A stretch of DNA of 64,000 nt from Nothopassalora personata (lineage: Eukaryota > Ascomycota > Dothideomycetes > Mycosphaerellales > Mycosphaerellaceae), in NCBI GenBank assembly GCA_033816765.1, contig CM066289.1, forward strand, positions 186,001 to 250,000. The letters run 5' to 3'. Position numbers and translations under genes: made by a program. A model generated the notes under the pieces. It was not told where the DNA came from. It saw only the letters and a program-made list of their open reading frames with translations, and searched no databases. Of this stretch, positions 31,569 to 39,855 are shown in pieces. Each line of letters begins with the position of its first letter. Position 1 is the stretch's first letter.

Positions 31569-32129
31569 TCAAACTTTTGCGCAGGCTTTGTTGCATACTA
31601 ACCAGCCAGCAACTGTACCAATTAGTTCCGTAGAGTTAGGGCAATGGTGAACCTGGTAGAGCGCTTCTCCATTGGAATCGGAGAACGACACTGCGCCTTC
31701 CTGATAATTACACTCGCCAAGAGGTACGCCCTTTTTGTCGGTAATGAAATCGAGCCTTGGTTGCATCCCAGGGATATGGTAAGGTGCGTTGTTTTCATCG
31801 GTTGCTCTAAATGCCCGCAGATTAAGTCCGATCCTGTATCCCTTACGGCCTTGCTGATTCTGTGGACCAAGTGATGTTATCTGCGATTGAATGTAGCCTT
31901 GAGTATAAAACGTAGGCGAGCCAGTAACCTCGGGCATAGTACACCAACCATCTGTAACTTCGACTGCTGGTAGGACAATCGTAGCGGGGTTAAAGACGGT
32001 TATAGAGAGATATGCGTGACAGATCCATGAGGTAGTGCCGTAAGTCATAATATACCTGTACATTTTGGCGCTTGAGAAATGCGTCAAGCATAGAATGACA
32101 GTAAGCAGTAGTTTCCGAATAGCGACCAT
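31569..32129 (-). CDS. Small secreted cysteine-containing protein, effector candidate
   Basis: Intact 186-codon minus-strand gene and the best gene in the window. The N-terminus MVAIRKLLLTVILCLTHFSS has a basic start and hydrophobic core typical of a signal peptide, with probable cleavage after ...HFSSA. The mature part (about 165 residues) has six Cys (in WICHAY, DGWCTM, GECNY, HHCPN, VCNKAC), allowing three disulfides, and one N-glycosylation site (NST). There are no internal stops, no apparent intron, and CA/TG content is normal, so it has escaped RIP although it sits between transposon relics. Its leader holds a 25-bp tandem repeat and a TATA-like box lies about 230 bp upstream. No family recognised; an effector or other secreted role is inference from size, secretion and context. 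Confidence 0.75.
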   Translation of the reverse strand: MVAIRKLLLTVILCLTHFSSAKMYRYIMTYGTTSWICHAYLSITVFNPATIVLPAVEVTDGWCTMPEVTGSPTFYTQGYIQSQITSLGPQNQQGRKGYRIGLNLRAFRATDENNAPYHIPGMQPRLDFITDKKGVPLGECNYQEGAVSFSDSNGEALYQVHHCPNSTELIGTVAGWLVCNKACAKV

Positions 32130-32133
32130 AATG

Positions 32134-32308
32134 GACTGTGTAGAGTTTGCTGTGTAGTGACTGTGTAGAGTTGGGTGTGTAGTGACTGTGTAGAGTTTGC
32201 TGTGTAGTGACTGTGTAGAGTTGGGTGTGTAGTGACTGTGTAGAGTTTGCTGTGTCGTGACTGTGTAGAGTTAGCTGTGTCGTGACTGTGTAGAGTTGGC
32301 TGAGCGTA
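32134..32308 (-). repeat. Seven 25-bp tandem repeats directly upstream of the secreted-protein gene
   Basis: Units start at 32134, 32159, 32184, 32209, 32234, 32259 and 32284. All open with GACTGTGTAGAGTT; the next bases alternate between TGCT and GGGT in the first four units. The array ends four bases from the start codon, so it forms most of the 5' leader. Since 25 is not a multiple of 3, the open frames through it are accidental. Confidence 0.95.
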
Positions 32309-32358
32309 GAATGGCAAGCGATATGTTTCTTAGGAAATAAATCCAATCATGATAGCAT

Positions 32359-32367
32359 CCTTATATA
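32359..32367 (-). promoter_or_regulatory. TATA-like box of the secreted-protein gene
   Basis: TATATAAGG on the minus strand, about 230 bp upstream of the ATG at 32129 and upstream of the tandem repeat. Position is plausible for transcription through the repeat; function is inferred. Confidence 0.45.
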
Positions 32368-32424
32368 GGTTAGGCAATGATCATATCAACCCCTGCCTAG
32401 GATGGATTTTTTATCTAACCTAAT

Positions 32425-32467
32425 ACAACGAGCGATATATCGTAACAATATATCGCTCGCTCGTTGT
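32425..32467. repeat. Near-palindrome around an ATATATCGCTCG stem
   Basis: ACAACGAGCGATATAT pairs with ATATATCGCTCGCTCGTTGT across a 7-nt loop; a 4-bp CGCT duplication bulges one arm. It lies about 60 bp upstream of the TATA-like box and could be a transposon end or a cruciform-forming site. Confidence 0.75.
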
Positions 32468-32833
32468 AGTAACGATAATGTCGCTCACTCGTCACCGCAG
32501 AGTTACGCTTAGTGTAAGGGTATCGCGAGCTATAAATAGTATAGATACGAAGGGTTTCCTTTCAAGGAAAGTGGCATATATGTCTACATTAGTAACAACG
32601 ATCATGACGTCCATATTCCTTGATGATGCGCGCAAGTGCAACTGTATGCATAGCAATCAGGGCAGTTGGCAACGGACGTAACCCGACATGTAGACTGTTC
32701 TTCGTCGCAGAAGCGAGGGCTGGTCGCTGCAGACACTTGAGCTCAAACTAAGGAGCCTCTCCATATACCTCGTATACAGGTCGATTGCCGCAGCGGGTTA
32801 AGCAAACGAGGAGAGACGGGGACTGGTAGTGAA

Positions 32834-33555
32834 ATGCGCGACGACGATTTTGCCGGGCGTGCACAACGGCTCGCGCTTCTTGAAAGAGAGGAAGCTAGAT
32901 GGCTGGCTCTAATTGGGGAAAACAATGACAATGCTATTCCTCCCTACTGTCCAGCACTCTCGGTCGGCTCAAAGGAGCTGCCGTATGCGAGGACAAAGAC
33001 ACGCAAACACCAAAGCCCGAAGCGCACGCCGGCGATGATACCGATGCTGGTGGTGATATTCCATCACCCGAACGAGGCCGGGGTGCTGGAAACATGAACG
33101 GCATTGATGGCGACGTGTCGCTGTACAAGGACGCGTCTATCGACCAGACACCTCCACCGAAAGAGCTTCGATCCCACGTCCCTCAGACTCGCCGACGCCA
33201 ACATGGAGATGCAGCTGCGGACCAGCGCGATGCCAGATACGATGATGGCGAAGCCGCAAAGATCGACACAGCTGCCCGCGCAGAGAAGAGTAAACAAGAG
33301 TCGGAAGTCCTGCCGCCGCACATGCCGGCGCAAGTGACATGGCAGCAAGGAATCTTCCGTGATGCCTACAGCGAGCAGTAGCAGAAGCCAGTGGCCGAGG
33401 CGGAAGACGAATGTCCATTCTGCCTAAGGCCACGGTCAGAGGACGCCTGCTCGCTTGGTCAGCACCAGTCATACACCGCCTGCATAGAGTTGTACATGTC
33501 TCTTGTGACTCGACAGTCAGCAGAAGCCTATGTGCAGGTTGCAACAGTCTCCTGA
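32834..33555 (+). pseudogene. Broken gene with a CPFC motif
   Basis: Starts ATG at 32834 (MRDDDFAGRAQRLALLEREE). The frame then changes near 32,980 and continues as CEDKDTQTPKPEAHAGDDTD into an acidic/basic linker and VTWQQGIFRDAYSEQ. A single TAG follows at about 33,379, then the frame goes on with EAEDECPFCLRPRSEDACS to 33,555. The TAG replaces a probable CAG. CPFC...C spacing hints at a zinc-binding end. The frame change may be an intron or an indel. No family recognised. Confidence 0.4.
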
Positions 33556-33899
33556 CATAGTTCCTACAACCATCGTCTTGCCAGCGCTGGTGGTAGTGTT
33601 GGGATATTCGAGCTGCCGGTTCCGCAAGCGCAGCAGTCGTGCAAACGCCGCTCATCAGAGCTCCTCTATACCACGAAGCACCAAGGAGCACAAAGCTGCT
33701 GGCCAACCAGGAGGGTCAGCTTCACATGCTTACACGATCCCCCGCCAAGACAATCACTCACAGGCTGTCGTCGCCGATACGGGTGAACGGACGTACGTAC
33801 TGGTTGCAAATCACTGGCGAGAAGAAGCACCACCTTGTACCAGACTTTAAACCTGTTTTCAACCATGAGTGATGCTGGGCTTATGCTCTACCACTACAA

Positions 33900-36110
33900 A
33901 ACACCTGCCCAGCATGCTTATGTCTGTTAAGGTTGATGACCTGTTGCAGTTCGAGGACTAGGAATGCATTGCGGGTTTCTGGTAAGGCTTGATGTAACCA
34001 ACCATATTGAGAGCGCCTCAATTACACAGAGACGCAGGGTGGCAGCCAGCCGGATGGCTACCATTCTGCCATTGCTTCGGTCGAGTACAACAAGGATGCC
34101 CGGTCGTTGGAGAAGACCGGCCACACAACTAGAATGTTCGTCACGTTAGGGCCCGGGCTGGCTCATGTGATGTTTCACTACCTCAGCAGCCTCTACCCCA
34201 ACACTATGGACGGCTACGTCGACAAGAAGCTCCACGAGCATGTAAAGGGATGTTACGAAGCCACTGTAGACATCTAGAGAATCCTGTCCTCCGACGACAC
34301 GACGAAGACGATCCTGATCGTCTACGGACAGCGGCCGGTCATTGCAAAGAAGGCGACCCATGGCTTCACCTCAATGCTCGACAGCCTTACTAGGATCGCT
34401 ATCATTCACCCCGACCGGAGGGCAATCCGGCCGGAACTTTCCGATCTGCGACTTCAACTCCCTGAGCTCGATCGAGACGAGGATGTACCAGGCGGTCAAC
34501 AAAGACGTTCACATTGCATACCTGCTCCTTAACTTGACCGCGGCAAACCAACCGCTCTTATGATCTCGGACATGGGAGAGGCTCAGCGCATGGGAACTAC
34601 ATCGCTTAGGTGGACAAGACTTCGTCCATGCACAGGTCCATGCTGATTAAGCATCACAAGTACAACACAGAGGTCATCAAATTCTTCACAGCCACCCTGG
34701 AGTGCGAAAGGAAGGACTTCCCTTACCGCTCGAGGCCGTGCCTAGCGAGTACTCCTTGGAGGTGTAGATGCTTGGGCCGGCCCTCCATACGTTCAAGAAG
34801 GGCTTGAGCGAGGAGTTGCATATAATTCATAAGGTGCTGTTACAGCACTCGGTCTTGGTCGCGGTCATCGAGGGCGTGACCAACGGGGCTATGACTTTGT
34901 CAGATGAGTCCTTGGGCAAGTACTAGTTCGAGCTCCCGATGGTTTGGACAGGGAGCTCGTCGAGCTCAAGAAAGGCTTCTTTCATGACGTCTCGGACAGA
35001 AGCAAGGAGGGCATTATGTCAGACCTCACCTCGAATGCCCTCAACATGAACCTCAACGAGTTGAAAGTCGAAGAAGCACAAGTTATTCATGGAGGCATTT
35101 TTCATCGGGGCGGGCAGGAGGCACGAGTTTCAAGGGATCGACATCGCCCACTTGCTAATAAGGGCATCATAGATGACCAAGAGCAAGAGCTACATCGTCC
35201 TGGAGCCCGGCTCAGGCTTAAGCTCAGTGAGGGCATGGAGAAGAAGGTGGCCTAGCTCGAGGACCCGTACAACGAGATGTAGGACCTAGCTATGGAATGG
35301 CTGATGGTGGGCCAGGGAACTACGACATCGTCAGATTCGCCAAGAAGATGGTGAACCAGGAGGAGGCGGCGGAAGCACAGCATCCTGCACCCGTGCGACC
35401 CGCTGATGGAGACCGTAGACCAGGCCGACAGGATTAAAGAGGACCCGAAGTCCACAGTGAGGTCTAGGATCTCCCACCCTTCTATGAGGTCGTGGTGTTC
35501 AGCACGATCAACCACCTCATCAGCGTCAGATCATCTGGTGTCATGTATCTGCAGACCACAGGCAAAACCATCATCTCCGACCTGCCGAACCGGTTCAAGA
35601 GGGTCGATAAGATGTCTTTAGGGTGCTCCAAGATTCCTTCGTGAGAGGAACGAGAACCCTGACCAATCTCGTAAGGACCAAGTCTAATCCAGACTACATC
35701 CTGGATATGTCCTTGAACAGCTACAAAAGGGAGAACAACGCTTTAGAGGTCTTCTCCAAGGTGAAGATCCAGGCTGTGCGGCACCTAAACCACCCGGATA
35801 GTATGAAGGGAGTCTGCTCCCAGAAGGATGGCTGGACAGGACCAGAGCTTGTCTACACCTCTTACGACAGGAAGCTCACCAATCCTGCGCGCCCTAGGTC
35901 CATGGACTCATGGAGGGTGGGGTTACAACATAGAAAAGCAGGAGAGAATGACCATCGGCTCGTGGCCAATCGGCAACGAGCTGCAGGAATACCTGGGCCT
36001 CTTCGTCGCCTCCTCCAAGAAGCTTGACGATATCGACAATGCCTCGATCTTCTTCAGTCCCATCATCCGGCTCTTGGGACGATACAACGAGAGTCCTTTG
36101 ATCAAACCTC
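33900..36110 (+). pseudogene. Decayed 2.2-kb gene with several CAG-to-TAG stops and frameshifts
   Basis: Strong protein-like codon use (C/G third positions) in consecutive plus-strand blocks. Examples are GYHSAIASVEYNKDARS and HVMFHYLSSLYPNTMDGYVD (about 34,030-34,230), TKTILIVYGQRPVIAKK, ETRMYQAVNKDVHIAYLLLN, ELKKGFFHDVSDRSKEGIMS (34,944 on), FYEVVVFSTINHLISVRSSG, SKVKIQAVRHLNHPDSMKG, and ELQEYLGLFVASSKKLDDID (to about 36,060). TAG interrupts at least four places where CAG is likely (after ATVDI, LGKY, EKKVA and YNEM). Several indels change frame. A possible 48-nt intron lies at 33,982-34,029 (GTAAGG...ACACAG). No known family recognised. Confidence 0.55.
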
Positions 36111-36251
36111 TACCTTTCTCACCTCCAAACCACACTCCCGCCTTATGTCTGCGAATCCCTGCGCGATTTCCGTATGCACACCTTCAGATCTAGCCTCAAT
36201 TACCGTGCGAAGCTCGTTGAATCAATCCTCGACGCATATGAAGCGCGAGTC

Positions 36252-37205
36252 TCAGCTGCGGGCGATGAGCTGAGCGGCGCTCATGAGAGTCATGATGTTT
36301 TCGCTCACTTGATGCACTGTGGAGCTGATGCGTTTATCGTGGAGGGTAATTATGGCTTTGCAGGTAGCGAAAGAGTCGGCGATGTCTAGGTCTACGGCTT
36401 TGAGTTTGATTACGGTTGCCTCTACATGAGTGATGCGGACGGTATTGCTGGACGATCCGCCGGCTATGGCGTTGATCTGTTGGTTCTGGGCCGCTGTCTG
36501 GTCGACAAGAGCATCGACTCGCTGATCTCTTGCTACTGGGGATGAGAGAGATATTTTCAGATCTACAATGGACTTGGCCACAAGGCTGCCGCCAGTTTAG
36601 ACCGCATCGACCGAGCTCTCTATTTTGGTGAGGCGTCTGCCATGAGCAGAGATCGTGCCATTGGCGGATACTTGTCCAGTGCAAAGAGTGTGGCGTGCAG
36701 TGTCCAGGTCGTGGGTTTGTTGAGCGTGTTGGGCAATGTCAGCGTCGAGGGTTCTGAGTCGATCATGATGCCTGGTGCTACGACGTTGATGGATATTCGC
36801 ACGATCTTGACGATCTTCCAGGCGGAGGTTGTGTTCACACAAGTCGGGTTGATGAGACTGTAGCCGAGTGTCGTGTGTTTTGAGGCGTCGCTCGTGGCCG
36901 TTAAGCTGTGCCTTGTGAGTGGTCAAGCGAGTACCCTGGCGACGGGCACAATCTTCGAGAGAAGTGTGTTAGCGAGCAGAAGAGTGTCGCTCTAGGGCCA
37001 TCGGTGGCGAAGGCAGATCGGCGTTGATAATCGAAAGGGACAGGAGTGACTCAGTCTTCCAGACGCTCGCGAGCTTGGTCGCGAGCTTGGTTTCGGGCTT
37101 TCTGGCACCCTTAGAGAGACAGTGGAACTGGTCAGTGCGACAGAGCAAAGCAACAGCCTCATTAGCTGTTGTCTTGTAAACGACTGGGAGTCTTGTGGAT
37201 CGCAC
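36252..37205 (-). pseudogene. Coiled-coil protein gene with two in-frame TAA codons
   Basis: One minus-strand frame of about 318 codons from ATG 37205 to the stop at 36252, interrupted only by TAA near 36,969 and 36,597. Both fit CAA-to-TAA changes. The middle third has an L/H-patterned helix (GHERRLKTHDTRLQSHQ, then LRLEDRQDRANIHQRR, HHDRLRTLDADIAQHAQQ). The last part has VDALVDQTAAQNQQINAIAG and ITHVEATVIKLKAVDLDIAD, also coiled-coil-like. A 12-bp tandem duplication (CGCGAGCTTGGT, near 37,070-37,093) lies in the N-terminal part. Unknown function; possibly still expressed as a shorter protein. Confidence 0.5.
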
Positions 37206-37491
37206 AACGCTCGGGTATGGGACTTACAGGGCGTGCCGAGTCGATGATATGCCGATGAGACGCGTAGACATATAGTGCGAAAGACGTTAGGGCCGTATCA
37301 AGTTGGGATGCCGACTGCACGGGAACAATCGGCCAAGACAGAGTCTGGCGGCCTATTTGCGTTCATAGAGAGTCCGTAAGAAGTAGCAGCCTTCATAATA
37401 GACTCCTTGAAGCCGAAGTCTTTGTAAGGTAGTTCACTGAGCAACCACTCGTCGCATCGACCTGACCAGCAGAGAAGCCAACACGAAGAGC

Positions 37492-37722
37492 TTAACTGCT
37501 AGGTGCATCAGAAGCGAAGAATATGCGGAGCAGATCTTTCTTCCTCGCCTCGTTACTTACCATGATCCGCCTGTTCCTCGCCCTCTTCTTATTAATGAGC
37601 TGCTGAGACTCCTTCTGCCCGTCGTGGCCTGCGTGAAGACAGTCTTCCAATCCTCGGATCACTATCTCTCCAGGGCGACAAAACCAGCATGACTTGCCTG
37701 TAGTGCCTCCAATCGGTGCCAT
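37492..37722 (-). CDS. Hypothetical 76-residue protein with CWFC motif
   Basis: Uninterrupted minus-strand frame MAPIGGTTGKSCWFCRPGE, then IRGLEDCLHAGHDGQKES and a basic C-terminus (KKRARNRRIM, EARKKDLLRIF). Cys and His spacing (CxxC...C...H) could bind zinc. It may be an intact small gene or an exon; no family recognised. Confidence 0.35.
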   Translation of the reverse strand: MAPIGGTTGKSCWFCRPGEIVIRGLEDCLHAGHDGQKESQQLINKKRARNRRIMVSNEARKKDLLRIFFASDAPSS

Positions 37723-39214
37723 TGCGAGGCTGCAGGACTACTTCTATGCAATATCTTCCGGCCCAGCACCATGTTGCACGTCTTCAACATACGAAAAGGC
37801 ACACGTAAAGACGCATACTATTGCGGCCTGTGAAAAGCTCCGCACATATTGAGACCGCAAGTACCACGGTGTGTCAGCCTCCGTGCATCCTCACCTGCTG
37901 CTCAAAGAGCCTGGTCCATTGAGCAGAAGTAAGAAGTGGGTCAATACGCTCTTGGTATGCGAGGCGAACCAGGATACTTGGAATCAAAGCATCGTTCCAA
38001 AAACCTCACACCGAAATCATGGCTGGATAGTTCACAACGTACACTCTAAGCGGGCTCGTTAGAACCTTCTCCTTCGGCTTCACGTCCTCGATGTCTTCGG
38101 GTTGTCGAAATAGCGAGCGTGATTTCGGTGCAGCGTCTTCCTTGTATTGGAGCTATCCATGTCTTTGTCACAATATGTTATGGTGGTGGACGATGGAGTA
38201 CTGTCGAGGATGTCGATGGGCTTACAATCATACGTCGCTATAGGCTGATAAGGTATCAAGGGTCACTGCAACGTTTGATGCGTTGTTGTGCTCTCGGGAC
38301 GGTTCGTGACGCTAAGCTGAGCTGACCGGAGAAGCGTCCCTGCTGGGCTGAAGTACATGGCTGCCACAGGCGTCGAGAATATCAAAGCTACATCCCACGA
38401 TTCGCAGATAATGATGCCTCTTGAGGGTATAATTTCGTGCTCCATTAGAGTACCTACACGCTGTGCTATGCCGTACGAATCTGCTCTTTCACGTCTATTG
38501 AGCTCTCCACTCTCGTATTGGTGGCCACGCCACAAGTTGCCCACGCACTTCTTGCATCGCTATCTCCAGCTCCAGCGAGTGTTGCCTTGATTTAAACAGC
38601 TGAAATCGTTATCACAGAGGCGAGAGCAAATGACGAAGTGGTATGCGGAAAAAGTCGTGCCGCGGGCCAGCAGCTTGATCAAGCTTCGCCCATGGAGAAG
38701 TCTTCATCTTCAAAGCTCGCACAATCGAGTAGCGTGAACAGGATTCATCGAAGAAGAAAGCTCTCAAACGCCGCAGTCACTGCGTTCGGCTAAGTTGCGT
38801 CGAAAGGAGATTTCCATCTATTCATGCCCTCAGCAGCAGGCGACACTAAAGACCTCGTGGCTTGAAACGTTCGGTAGATCAAGCTTCGCCGAAGGAGAAC
38901 CCTCCACCATAAGGTCCTAAGACACATGCGATGCTCGAGCCTGCTCAGCTATACTGAAGCGCACCACATCGTTACCACACCATTTACATGCTCTTGAAGT
39001 CGTCTTTCAGCCACATGTCTTGACATGCTGCTACAGCACGCCATACCATCCATCCACGACATCGAGAAATTCCATACCCGACTGCAGACGGAAATGCTGA
39101 CATCGTAGTCTTACTCGACGACAGGTAGGTTTATTATATCGCTCAGCTCGTTCGCCCGAGTCGGCGGGGATTGAGTGTACTACGCCGAGATAGCTACCGG
39201 GTTGTAGCAAGGTG
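37723..39214. other. No clear gene; short direct repeat with AGCTTGATCAAGCTTCGCC
   Basis: Several open frames of 60-93 codons on both strands (for example 38263-38544 minus and 38357-38590 plus) overlap and none shows a domain. A motif containing GATCAAGCTTCGCC and GGAGAA occurs near 38,677 and again near 38,877, in the same orientation. Confidence 0.4.
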
Positions 39215-39219
39215 AAATG

Positions 39220-39850
39220 TGTTGTATAAACTTTATACAACAGTTACGCGCCCGAATTAGCATTACTAGCCTAAAGCGGCCTAGCACCAAAGCTCCGAGC
39301 GGAATCAAAAACTTTCCCCGGATTTTGGAAACTCTATCTAACGTCACCTCCCGAATTCTGGCTTGTGATCGCCGAGCCTAGTACGGTAGAACAGCGAATA
39401 CTATAGGTGTTTCGCTATATAAAACGGCGATATATTCGATATAGGGTAATTCAAAGCCGAAAGTTCCGAATCTGCAGTCGGATTTACGATACAACTACCG
39501 GTAACCGAGGAAATAGCCGACGAAACATACGAGGCTACTACTATTGCGCCTAAAGGCTTCCCTATCCTATCGGATACTAATTATCCGATGTGGATCAACT
39601 TACTAGAGGACCTCCTAAGAGGGAAGAAGCTTTGGGAGGTCTGCGAAGGGAAGGCGGAAGCGAGAGAAAGGGGAACAGACGAAAAGAAAGCTAGTGCTAT
39701 TTCTACTATTAAAGCACTTGCGGGTACTAAGAGAGTACACCTTATAGGTCTACGCGACCCGAAAGAAGCCCTCGATGAACTCGAGGCAATATAACCAACA
39801 ACAAGCAATCAAGTTGTTCGTTCACTTCATATTCATTCCTTCATTCAACA
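39220..39850 (+). mobile_element. 631-bp mini-copia with AAATG target duplication
   Basis: Starts TGTTGTATAAA and ends CATTCAACA, flanked on both sides by AAATG (39215-39219 and 39851-39855). The first 23 bp form the palindrome TGTTGTATAAA-C-TTTATACAACA. Next come the copia leader (GTTACGCGCCCGAATTAGC, compare 52948), the N-terminal part of gag, and then directly about 57 bp matching the 3' end of the copia LTR. Protease, integrase, RT and normal LTRs are missing. TG...CA ends plus a 5-bp duplication suggest integration as a unit; a chance match of 5 bp cannot be excluded. Confidence 0.6.
39588..39794 (+). CDS. gag: Truncated copia gag, open reading frame
   Basis: Encodes MWINLLEDLLRGKKLWEVC, then KASAISTIKALAGTKRVHLI and DPKEALDELEAI, ending exactly where LTR sequence begins. 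The frame is open upstream too (LPVTEEIADETYEA, PKGFPILSDTNYP), so the true start may be earlier, near 39,490. It aligns with the stop-containing copy at 53,330-53,630 in the full copia, which it helps to identify. It lacks the rest of gag, including the zinc knuckle. Confidence 0.6.
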   Translation: MWINLLEDLLRGKKLWEVCEGKAEARERGTDEKKASAISTIKALAGTKRVHLIGLRDPKEALDELEAI

Positions 39851-39855
39851 AAATG

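Noticed and set aside
31990..32346. 118-codon and 77-codon frames through the 25-bp repeats
   Set aside because: A 25-bp unit cycles through all frames, so open frames here are a by-product of a stop-free repeat; they overlap the start of the secreted-protein gene.
36252..36863. Plus-strand frames opposite the coiled-coil gene
   Set aside because: The minus strand shows consistent helix-like periodicity in one frame for 318 codons; the plus-strand frames are short and shift.
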